In this document: one piece after another, positions 1 to 4,941 of the stretch
Numbering within the stretch: position 1 is the first letter of the stretch
Layout of the letters: each line of letters begins with the position of its first letter
Source of the DNA: Solirubrobacteraceae bacterium
Lineage (GTDB): Bacteria > Actinomycetota > Thermoleophilia > Solirubrobacterales > Solirubrobacteraceae
Assembly (NCBI GenBank): GCA_030043235.1
Contig: JASHYF010000250.1
Coordinates: forward strand, 1 to 7,233
DNA length: 7,233 nt
Direction of reading: 5' to 3'
Program-made: the position numbers and the translations under genes
Notes under the pieces: generated by a model
Database searches by the model: none
The model's input: only the letters and a program-made list of their open reading frames with translations
What the model was told of the DNA's origin: nothing

Positions 1-10
1 CTCGGGCGCA
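1..10 (+). tRNA. Probable 3' end of a tRNA gene cut by the left window edge
   Basis: The first ten bases, CTCGGGCGCA, match the last ten bases of the tRNA 3' fragment at 4901-4910. There they form the end of a T-stem, the 7-nt acceptor strand and the A discriminator base. The rest of the tRNA would lie left of the window, so its identity cannot be read. The acceptor strand implies a 5' end of GCGCCCG. I remember this from arginine tRNAs of GC-rich bacteria, but that is not proof. CCA is not encoded. The call depends on the repeat at the other end. Confidence 0.5.
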
Positions 11-11
11 T
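1..11 (+). repeat. attL-like direct repeat (left copy)
   Basis: CTCGGGCGCAT here is identical to 4901-4911. Similarity stops after base 11 (AGG versus CCG). The left limit cannot be determined because the window begins inside the repeat. Confidence 0.6.
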
Positions 12-21
12 AGGAAAACCG

Positions 22-68
22 TAGGGCCGTCTGGCCGATATTTAGGCCGCTTGGTCTATAATTAGGCC
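22..68. repeat. Phased TAGGCC repeat array, candidate operator
   Basis: Three copies of TAGG(G)CC start at 22, 43 and 63, about 20-21 bp or two helical turns apart. The first two units share more than the core: both continue as CCG, a C/T-rich step, TGG and an ATA/TATA stretch, so this is an imperfect 20-21-bp tandem repeat. The array covers the promoter of a gene whose product starts with a winged helix. Autorepression by that protein is a reasonable inference, and none has been shown. Confidence 0.5.
57..62 (+). promoter_or_regulatory. -10 box of the MNT/HEPN operon
   Basis: A perfect TATAAT lies 9 nt before the GTG at 72 and 12 nt before the ATG at 75. A transcript starting 6-7 nt downstream would begin near 69-70, leaving almost no leader and no Shine-Dalgarno site. 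No clear -35 box is seen 16-18 bp upstream. Confidence 0.6.
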
Positions 69-71
69 ATA

Positions 72-692
72 GTGATGGATGTGGCCAGGCCCTACACAGC
101 GATCTCCCCCAGCGTGGACACCGCGGTGCTGATCGTGCTCGCCGGATCCAGCGTGCCGCGCAGCGGACGCGAGATCGCGCGCCGCACTGGCCGCTCGAAG
201 ACCGGAGTCCAGCACGTGCTGGAGCACCTGGTAGATCAAGGGATCGTCGAGCGTCTGCCGGCCGGCAACGCTCAGCTCTACTCGCTGAACCGCGACCACC
301 TGCTCGCTGGTGCTGTCGAGCAGATGGCCAACGCGCACGCCGAGCTGATCCGGCGGCTGCGCGACACGATCGGCTCATGGGAGACACCCGCTGTACACGC
401 GTCGCTGTTCGGCAGCGCTGCACGAGGCGACGGCGACATCCACAGCGACATCGACCTGTTGATCGTGCGACCCGCCAACCTCGACCCCGAGAGCGAGCCG
501 TGGCGAGCGCAGGTCGATGCGCTCGCAGAGGACGTACGCCGCTGGACGGGCAACAATGCCGGCATCGTGGAGATCTCCAAGGCCGACCTGCCGCGGCTGG
601 CAGAGGAGCAACCGCCAGTCCTTGCCGAGCTTCGCCGCGACGCGGTCGAGATCGCCGGCAAGCAGACCAGGACGCTGCTGCGAGGACTGTGA
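72..692 (+). CDS. MNT-type nucleotidyltransferase with N-terminal winged helix (antitoxin-like)
   Basis: This is a 206-residue protein with two parts. Residues about 15-75 form a winged helix-turn-helix of MarR/ArsR type, with REIARRTGRSKTGVQHVLEHL as recognition region and a wing ending in AQLYSLN. Residues about 105-195 form a minimal nucleotidyltransferase with the signature G114-S115-x10-D126-x-D128; E167 is a candidate third carboxylate. In known MntA/HepT pairs the MNT enzyme neutralises its HEPN partner by adding AMP to it. Here the gene overlaps the HEPN gene by one base (TGATG), which supports that role. GTG at 72 and ATG at 75 are equally good starts; both sit right behind TATAAT without a Shine-Dalgarno. 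The fused winged helix suggests it also binds the repeats upstream. Confidence 0.87.
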   Translation: MMDVARPYTAISPSVDTAVLIVLAGSSVPRSGREIARRTGRSKTGVQHVLEHLVDQGIVERLPAGNAQLYSLNRDHLLAGAVEQMANAHAELIRRLRDTIGSWETPAVHASLFGSAARGDGDIHSDIDLLIVRPANLDPESEPWRAQVDALAEDVRRWTGNNAGIVEISKADLPRLAEEQPPVLAELRRDAVEIAGKQTRTLLRGL

Positions 693-1123
693 TGGCGCGA
701 GCATCAGCACGCACCCAATCCTGCGGCCCCGCCGAGGCACGCCGCCGCCTCGATCACGCCCGCAGCTTCCTGGAGGTCGCTGAGCTGACCGCCGATGTCA
801 ACGACCTCTCGCTCGAATACGCGAGCGTTGCGGCGTCGGTCGCAATCCTCGCGGGGATCGCCGCTGCCGACGCAGCCTGCTGCCACGAGCTCGGACGCCG
901 CTCCCGCTCAGAGAATCACCATGACGCCGAGACGTTGCTCGCCACGATCACACCAGGCGGCAAGCGCGCCACCAGCCAGTTGCGCCAGCTGATCGAGATC
1001 AAGGACACCGCCCACTACGGGTTCATCACCGTCACCGCCGCCACACTGAAGCGATCGCTGCGCCAAGCGCGGCACCTCCTCGAGTTCGCCGAAGAGGTGC
1101 TGCGGCGACCACGGCCCGGGTAA
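692..1123 (+). CDS. HEPN-domain protein, probable toxin partner of the MNT enzyme
   Basis: This is a 143-residue, Ala-rich, all-helical protein. The ATG overlaps the upstream TGA by one base, implying translational coupling. The helical plan fits small HEPN proteins: helix 1 around 14-33, a long Ala-rich helix 41-66, then an HH-x-AE-x-LL segment (76-83) and the helix LIEIKDTAHYG (100-110). HepT-type toxins carry an R-x4-6-H RNase motif. Here the equivalent helix reads K104-D-T-A-H108-Y109, so the arginine looks replaced by lysine. R72-x4-H77 is an alternative match but lies in the preceding loop. Activity as an RNase is therefore inferred from family and context, not from an intact motif. Location behind an MNT gene is the strongest support for the assignment. 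Confidence 0.8.
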   Translation: MARASARTQSCGPAEARRRLDHARSFLEVAELTADVNDLSLEYASVAASVAILAGIAAADAACCHELGRRSRSENHHDAETLLATITPGGKRATSQLRQLIEIKDTAHYGFITVTAATLKRSLRQARHLLEFAEEVLRRPRPG

Positions 1124-1134
1124 GACGGCTCACC

Positions 1135-1222
1135 GTGGCGCATCTCTTGGCGCAAGTCATTCGTCCGATGGTCTGCGAACCTGCACGACAGGGACAATCT
1201 GGACGTCGGCGGACGTAACATG
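1135..1222 (+). repeat. Long direct repeat, copy A (oxygenase leader)
   Basis: From GTGGCGCATCT to GGACGTAACATG this segment aligns with 4744-4845, most positions matching outside a few indels. It contains GTCC at 1163 and GTCT at 1171, then GGAC at 1192, 1201 and 1211, roughly 9-10 bp apart. Copy A lacks one 9-bp GTCCGATG unit present in copy B. It fills nearly the whole gap between the HEPN stop and the ATG of the oxygenase, so it probably holds that gene's promoter. GACAAT at 1193-1198 is a possible -10 box and GGCGGA at 1207-1212 a possible ribosome binding site. Confidence 0.75.
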
Positions 1223-3580
1223 GCGCCGGTGAACGAGGTGAGCCACACCGCGTGCGATCGTCTCGCTGAGCTGCTGGCGCGGGCGAGCGGGCCGGAGGCG
1301 TTCAGCGCGTCGGCGACCGCCCCGTCCGGCGGCCTGCCGCTCGAGGTGCGCGGCGTGGGGCCGATCAAGCTTCCCGTATCGCGGGCACAGGCGAAGCAGC
1401 TGTGCCTGCTGGGGCGACCAGCGCAATATGGGCAGGGAGAGCGGACCCTGCTGGATCGTGGTGTGCGGGACACATGGGAGATTCCGAAGAGCCGCGTCAG
1501 GATCGACAAGCGACGTTGGGCGCAGACGCTGCTGCCCGTCCTGGAGCGGCTGGGCCGCGAGCTGGGTCTTCCCGCTGGGCGCACACTGCGGGCGGAGCTG
1601 CACTCCATGCTGGTGTATGCGCCGGGGCAGTTCTTCCTCGAGCACCAGGACTCCGAGAAGGAGGACGCGATGGTCGCCTCGCTCGTGGTCGGCCTACCCT
1701 CGACCTTCAAGGGCGGCGCGCTCGAGGTTCGCCACGGCGGCAAGACCATAACGTATCGAGGGTCGAAGAAGGCCCTGTCGTTCGTCGCCTTCTACAGCGA
1801 CTGCCGCCACCAGGTCAGGCCAGTCGCCTCCGGGTACCGGGTCGTGCTCACCTACAACCTGCTGCTCCGCGACGCGCGCGCCGGTTCGGCGATCGACCCG
1901 AGCCCCGAGCTCGTCGACGAGCTCGCCCGCTGCTTGGAGGAGCACTTCGCCTCCCCTGACGGTCCGGACCGTCTGGTGTATCTGCTCGACCACGAGTACA
2001 CACCGCGCGGCCTGGACTTCACTCGCCTGAAGGGCGTCGACTCCCATCGTGCTCCTTTGCTCCGCGCGGCGGCGGCCCACGCTGGCTGCGAGGTCGCACT
2101 GGCACTGGCGAACGTGAAGGAGACCTGGAGCGCCTACGAGGCGGGCGAGCTGGAGCCTTGGCGCCAACGCTCACGCTACAGAGAGCGGGACGACTGGGAC
2201 GACGGCGAGTTCGACTCCTTCGACCGGGACGGGGACGGGGACGGGGACGACGAGTACGAACTTGATGAACTGATCGAGTCTGAGGTCACGCTGGAGAGTT
2301 GGAGCGGCTCCCGCAGCGGCCGTCTGGAGAGGGTGAACCTCCACGTCGGCGACGACGCGGTCTGCGCCAGCACCCCCTCAGGCGATCTGGAGCCCTGCGC
2401 CTCGGAGTACGAAGGGTACATGGGCAACTGGGGCAACACTCTCGACCGCTGGTACCGCCGCGGTGCGGTCGTACTGTGGCCTTCAAGCCTCGATTTCGCC
2501 GTGCGAGGGCAGGCATCTCCGTCCTCGGCGCTCGATGAGTTGAGCGCCCGCACGCAGAAGGGCGACCTGGCCGACGCTCGTGAGGCGGCCGCGACGCTCG
2601 CCCCGTTCTGGGCGGCGGCAGCCGCGCGCGTGGAGGCGAGGGCGCTCTTCGCGAAGGCGCTGCGCGTCGCGCGGCTGCTCGATGAGCCCGCTTTGGCGGC
2701 GATGCTGCTGCGACCGTTTCGGCTGGAGACGCTCACCAGCAGCGATGCCAAGCCACTGAGCGCGCTGGTCGGCTCGTACGGCGAGCGCTGGACGGAGGAG
2801 CTGGTGACTGCATGGTCGCAGCAGCGGTGGTTCCACCCCAACGGCGGGGGCCGTGGGGAGTGGATCGCCTCGCTGCCGAAGCTCTGCCTCACGCTGCAGC
2901 AGACCGGCGAGGCCGGGGCCGCAGCGGCGACGCTGCTGCTCGCAGAGTCCTGGGGGTGGGCGAAGGACTCCATCGAAGAGGCCCTCGAACTCTCTTTGCC
3001 GAGCACTCGTAAGCAGACGCTGTCCGAGCTTGCACGCCCAGTCGCGGCGATACTGGAGGGCGCATCAACGATCGAGTTGAGAAACCTGCGCGACGAAGTG
3101 ATCGCGGTGTTGCGCCGTGACGAGGATCTGGTTGGCTGCGCGATCGCCGTGCTCCGGGCGACGCCCAAGCCGCGATGGAGCGCGACGGGCCTCGACACCC
3201 TCGCAGCGCACTGCTCCGCCACCCTCGATGCTCGCCTCGCCCGTCCGTTGCGTGCAACCGACGACTGGTCTATTGAGCTGCCCCAGGGATGTGACTGCGA
3301 GTTGTGCGGGGAGCTGCGTGTCTTCCTTGAAGACCCGACCCGGACGACGTTCGAGTGGCCGCTTGCCAAGGAGAGACGCACCCACGTACACCGCCGCATC
3401 GACGCCGCCGAGCTCCCGGTGGCCCACCAGACCCGACGCACAGGACGGCCGTACACCCTCGTTCTGCAAAAGACCGACGCGCTCTTCGAGCGCGAACACC
3501 TGCGGCGCCGCTGCGACGAGCAGGATCTCGTATGGCTGCAACGGAAACCCACCATTCGCACCCGACGTCAAACAGACTGA
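1220..3580 (+). CDS. Large 2OG-Fe(II) oxygenase (prolyl 4-hydroxylase-like) with Cys-rich C-terminus
   Basis: This is a 786-residue protein. Residues about 120-215 form a double-stranded beta-helix dioxygenase: H142-x-D144 (EHQDSEKED), distal H197 (CRHQV) and R207 in GYRVVLTYNL. These fit two His and one Asp for Fe(II) and an Arg for 2-oxoglutarate. An acidic low-complexity linker follows (322-355, with DGDGDGDD), then a motif near 398-421 ending GNTLDRWYRRGAVVLWP, which I recall from large oxygenases of this kind. A long helical region (440-680) leads to a C-terminal unit with C691-x-C693-x2-C696 and a HVH at 722-724, possibly metal-binding. The substrate is unknown; proteins with this fold hydroxylate proteins, nucleic acids or small molecules. 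ATG 1220 is the first start after the repeat, with GGCGGA 7 nt upstream. It is cytoplasmic, with no signal peptide or membrane segment. Confidence 0.88.
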   Translation: MAPVNEVSHTACDRLAELLARASGPEAFSASATAPSGGLPLEVRGVGPIKLPVSRAQAKQLCLLGRPAQYGQGERTLLDRGVRDTWEIPKSRVRIDKRRWAQTLLPVLERLGRELGLPAGRTLRAELHSMLVYAPGQFFLEHQDSEKEDAMVASLVVGLPSTFKGGALEVRHGGKTITYRGSKKALSFVAFYSDCRHQVRPVASGYRVVLTYNLLLRDARAGSAIDPSPELVDELARCLEEHFASPDGPDRLVYLLDHEYTPRGLDFTRLKGVDSHRAPLLRAAAAHAGCEVALALANVKETWSAYEAGELEPWRQRSRYRERDDWDDGEFDSFDRDGDGDGDDEYELDELIESEVTLESWSGSRSGRLERVNLHVGDDAVCASTPSGDLEPCASEYEGYMGNWGNTLDRWYRRGAVVLWPSSLDFAVRGQASPSSALDELSARTQKGDLADAREAAATLAPFWAAAAARVEARALFAKALRVARLLDEPALAAMLLRPFRLETLTSSDAKPLSALVGSYGERWTEELVTAWSQQRWFHPNGGGRGEWIASLPKLCLTLQQTGEAGAAAATLLLAESWGWAKDSIEEALELSLPSTRKQTLSELARPVAAILEGASTIELRNLRDEVIAVLRRDEDLVGCAIAVLRATPKPRWSATGLDTLAAHCSATLDARLARPLRATDDWSIELPQGCDCELCGELRVFLEDPTRTTFEWPLAKERRTHVHRRIDAAELPVAHQTRRTGRPYTLVLQKTDALFEREHLRRRCDEQDLVWLQRKPTIRTRRQTD
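2226..2248 (+). repeat. GGGGAC hexanucleotide microsatellite inside the oxygenase gene
   Basis: GGGAC is followed by three exact GGGGAC units. The 6-bp unit is in frame and encodes alternating Asp-Gly (about residues 336-344) in the acidic linker. Copy number change would lengthen or shorten the linker without a frameshift. Confidence 0.8.
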
Positions 3581-3646
3581 AGTGGGCCGGATCGAAGGTG
3601 ATCCCGGCGGGCATCGCGTGATCGAGAAGCTGCTGATGACCGACAG

Positions 3647-3669
3647 CGACCTTCTCGCAGCCGAGGTCG
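3647..3669. terminator. Weak inverted repeat between convergent genes
   Basis: CGACCT (3647-3652) and AGGTCG (3664-3669) pair perfectly around an 11-nt loop. The site lies between the oxygenase stop and the stop of the convergent 165-codon gene, where a bidirectional terminator would be expected. There is no T-run on either side, so this is tentative. Confidence 0.25.
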
Positions 3670-3679
3670 GCCGGAGACG

Positions 3680-4177
3680 TCAGCGGGCGGCAGCCTCGTT
3701 GATGAGCCGCTCCCAATCGTCGCGGAGTGGCTCGCCGATGGCGAGCGCGACGACTTGCTCGAGGCCGACCATACCGGTAGGCAGGTGGACCTTTCCGAAC
3801 CACCGATCACCGACCTCGACGTTGGCGGCGACGTGCACGTGCGGCTGGGTGATCGGGCTCTTGCCGCCGGGATGCCAGTGGTAGGAGACGAGCTCGCGGC
3901 CTTCGTATCCGATGGCGTAGAGGTAGCCGACGATCTCGACATACCAGCCCGCGGTGCTCTGGCGAACCTCGTACTGCTCGGTGACGAGCAGCGTCAGACG
4001 TGACTCGGCGTGCAGCCGCGCGGCATCGCCGCGGGCGAGCAGGAGGCGATGCGGATGATCGGCCGCCTGGTAGCCGCTGACGGTGGCGTGAGCGCTGGTC
4101 AAGCACGACAGCAGCCGCACGGTGCGACCGCGGTAGTCCTCGACGGCCTCTGCGGGCGTCTTACTTGGAGGTGCCAT
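3680..4177 (-). CDS. His-rich hypothetical protein, candidate toxin-like partner of a two-gene pair
   Basis: I cannot assign a family with certainty. The 165-residue soluble protein has an N-terminal helical part (1-55), then a beta-rich part: LTLLVTEQYEV (61-71), WYVEIVGYLYAIGYEG (78-93), the motif Y99-H-W-H102-P, the motif P112-H-V-H115-V and KVHLPTG (129-135), ending in a helix. The clustered His and Tyr residues recall small toxins with H-x-H style motifs, such as TumE-like proteins, but this is resemblance only. Its ATG lies 17 nt inside the upstream 67-codon gene and has no good Shine-Dalgarno, so translation is probably coupled. Convergent with the oxygenase gene. Regular codon use and the conserved look of the second half make it a real gene. 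Confidence 0.75.
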   Translation of the reverse strand: MAPPSKTPAEAVEDYRGRTVRLLSCLTSAHATVSGYQAADHPHRLLLARGDAARLHAESRLTLLVTEQYEVRQSTAGWYVEIVGYLYAIGYEGRELVSYHWHPGGKSPITQPHVHVAANVEVGDRWFGKVHLPTGMVGLEQVVALAIGEPLRDDWERLINEAAAR

Positions 4178-4364
4178 TGAGCGGGAGCATCATCGCGACG
4201 CGCGTGACCTCGGGGCTGTCGTCTATGTCGATCTCGCCCGAGTTCAGACGCCGCTCGAACTCCTCACCGCTCATGCCCAGCAGAGCGCGGGCCTTGTCAT
4301 CGACGAGCTGCGCCCATTCCTCGGGACCTAGCTCGCGGATTTCGTTGTCGGTTCGAGTAGCCAT
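4161..4364 (-). CDS. Small acidic protein, candidate antitoxin-like partner
   Basis: This is a 67-residue acidic protein. The frame stays open upstream, but ATG at 4364 is chosen because AAGGAG lies 8 nt before it. The centre reads LVDDKARALLGMSGEEFERRL, then an acidic stretch EIDIDDSP and a hydrophobic end EVTRVAMMLP. I recall LGMSGEEF followed by an acidic run and a MLLP-like end from many small actinobacterial proteins; I cannot give a firm family name. It is first in a two-gene operon, overlapping the 165-codon gene by 17 nt. Small acidic protein first and larger protein second is the usual antitoxin-toxin order, but there is no recognisable DNA-binding motif. Confidence 0.75.
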   Translation of the reverse strand: MATRTDNEIRELGPEEWAQLVDDKARALLGMSGEEFERRLNSGEIDIDDSPEVTRVAMMLPLNGTSK

Positions 4365-4370
4365 TGCAAA

Positions 4371-4378
4371 CGCTCCTT
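4371..4378 (-). promoter_or_regulatory. Strong ribosome binding site that fixes the start of the 67-codon gene
   Basis: On the minus strand CCAAGGAG precedes the ATG at 4364 with about 8 nt spacing. It decides the start against longer versions of the frame, which would run through the promoter and repeat region up to 4844. Confidence 0.65.
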
Positions 4379-4414
4379 GGAGGAGCGGCCGCGTGGACCG
4401 TCTCCTCGATCCTG

Positions 4415-4452
4415 ATTGTAGGCGAGAGTTCGGGCGAGCTTCGACGGCGAAG
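4415..4452 (-). promoter_or_regulatory. Candidate promoter and operator of the minus-strand pair
   Basis: On the minus strand TACAAT (4420-4415) is a good -10 box. About 18 bp upstream lies the weak -35 candidate TCGAAG. The -35 region sits in an inverted repeat CTTCG-ACGG-CGAAG (4439-4452), a possible operator. The resulting leader would be about 40-45 nt and include the AAGGAG site. Confidence 0.4.
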
Positions 4453-4735
4453 ATCTTGGGTGGCTCAGCGAGATTGGAAACCCGCCGAGCCACCACTCTT
4501 TCAGGCGGCGGCGACGAGCTGCAGGGCGCGGGGCTTCCGGGTCCGGTCATCGAGCGCGCGAGCGGAGCACCGTCCCACTCAGCCAGCCGATCAGTGTGGC
4601 AAGCTGACGACTGACGATGCGCAACCTCACCCCTCAGCGAGCACGGCCGAACGAACACGCCGCCAAACGAAGGTTCGGTGCGGATCCTTGTGCGCCATCG
4701 GGACGCCCAGCACCGGCTCAGGGGGACTTGACACA

Positions 4736-4765
4736 ACTTGGGCGTGGCCCATCTTTGGCCCAAGT
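4736..4765. repeat. Inverted repeat beside a TTGACA box
   Basis: ACTTGGGC (4736-4743) and GCCCAAGT (4758-4765) are perfectly complementary around a 14-nt loop. They begin 2 nt after a consensus TTGACA (4728-4733). No good -10 box is seen 16-18 bp downstream (ATCTTT region). The right arm lies inside repeat copy B; copy A lacks the matching left arm. Confidence 0.45.
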
Positions 4766-4845
4766 CATTTCGTCCGATGTGTCCGATGCGTCCGCGAACT
4801 GGACGAAACGGGACGATCTGGACATCGGCGGACGCATATTTCATG
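4744..4845 (+). repeat. Long direct repeat, copy B (near the right island end)
   Basis: This segment aligns with 1135-1222 from GTGG to CATG. It carries GTCC at 4772, 4781 and 4790 (9-bp steps), then GGAC at 4801, 4811, 4820 and 4830 (9-10-bp steps). The opposite arms GCGTCCGC (4789-4796) and GCGGACGC (4828-4835) are exact reverse complements. After the CATG, where copy A has the oxygenase start, copy B has only ATG-GGC-GAA-TGA, so no gene follows. It ends about 40 nt before the tRNA fragment. It may be an orphan promoter copy or a set of recombinase arm sites. Confidence 0.75.
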
Positions 4846-4885
4846 GGCGAATGAGGTTAAGGGCCTTGTCATGTGTAAACATGGT

Positions 4886-4910
4886 GGTGGTTCGAGTCCA
4901 CTCGGGCGCA
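4886..4910 (+). pseudogene. tRNA 3' fragment: T-arm and acceptor strand (attR-like)
   Basis: The T-stem GGTGG / CCACT (one G-T pair) encloses the canonical loop TTCGAGT (4891-4897). Seven acceptor bases CGGGCGC and discriminator A (4910) follow. No 5' acceptor strand GCGCCCG, D-arm or plausible anticodon arm precedes it, so this is not a whole tRNA. The short hairpin CATGT-GTAA-ACATG at 4870-4883 does not fit an anticodon arm. It is best read as the tRNA remnant at the junction of an integrated element. Confidence 0.75.
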
Positions 4911-4911
4911 T
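4901..4911 (+). repeat. attR-like direct repeat (right copy)
   Basis: CTCGGGCGCAT is identical to 1-11. It includes the last T-stem bases, the acceptor strand, the discriminator and one flanking T, a common core position for tRNA-targeting tyrosine recombinases. Confidence 0.6.
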
Positions 4912-4941
4912 CCGAAAAGCCCTGTAGTTAGGGCTTTTCGG
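4912..4941 (+). terminator. Perfect hairpin terminator, probably the native tRNA terminator
   Basis: CCGAAAAGCCCT (4912-4923) pairs without mismatch with AGGGCTTTTCGG (4930-4941) around the 6-nt loop GTAGTT. It starts two bases after the tRNA discriminator. GAAAAGCCC...GGGCTTTTC hairpins of this form are usual behind tRNA genes in high-GC bacteria; the TTTT lies inside the stem. Confidence 0.8.

Larger units (their letters stand above)
4365..4743. other. Intergenic region upstream of the minus-strand pair
   Basis: No convincing gene in either direction. Besides the minus-strand promoter, it holds a perfect inverted repeat GGTGGCTC (4459-4466) / GAGCCACC (4487-4494) with a 20-nt loop, and a TTGACA hexamer at 4728-4733. 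The plus-strand frame from 4617 runs through the tRNA fragment and its terminator, so it is not taken as a gene. Confidence 0.5.
1..4911. mobile_element. Candidate tRNA-integrated genomic island without a visible integrase
   Basis: The interval is bounded by an 11-bp direct repeat, CTCGGGCGCAT, at 1-11 and 4901-4911. The right copy belongs to a longer tRNA 3' fragment (4886-4910) and is followed directly by a perfect hairpin of the kind that terminates tRNA genes. This is the expected product of site-specific integration at a tRNA 3' end: intact tRNA at one end, tRNA fragment plus native terminator at the other. The cargo is MNT/HEPN, a 2OG-Fe(II) oxygenase and a minus-strand TA-like pair, which is accessory in character. 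No tyrosine or serine recombinase, relaxase or phage structural gene is encoded inside. The element is therefore decayed, mobilised in trans, or the fragment is an older scar. The repeat may extend left beyond the window. Confidence 0.6.

Noticed and set aside
1163..1214. CRISPR-like short repeats
   Set aside because: The GTCC/GGAC units are 4-5 bp motifs at 9-10-bp spacing, with no 25-36-bp repeats or spacers.
2176..3561. Long minus-strand ORF of 461 codons opposite the oxygenase gene
   Set aside because: It is Ser/Arg-rich low-complexity translation typical of the antisense of a GC-rich gene; the plus-strand frame has clear motifs.
3575..3680. Minus-strand frame reading VAVGHQQLLDHAMPAGITFDPAHF in the gap after the 165-codon gene
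   Set aside because: Protein-like in look, but it has no convincing start and continues into antisense of the oxygenase; too short to support a gene.
4365..4844. N-terminal extension of the 67-codon gene to 227 codons
   Set aside because: The extension crosses the -10 box, the Shine-Dalgarno site and repeat copy B. The AAGGAG site 8 nt before ATG 4364 gives a better start.
4835..4910. A complete tRNA gene ending at 4910
   Set aside because: No matching 5' acceptor strand GCGCCCG, D-arm or anticodon arm with a T before the anticodon could be found; only the T-arm and acceptor strand are present.
4617..4931. Plus-strand ORF of 104 codons, with a second overlapping frame ending at 4927
   Set aside because: Both run through the repeat array, the tRNA fragment and half of the terminator hairpin. 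The apparent similarity to the frame upstream of 1220 is explained by the DNA repeat.
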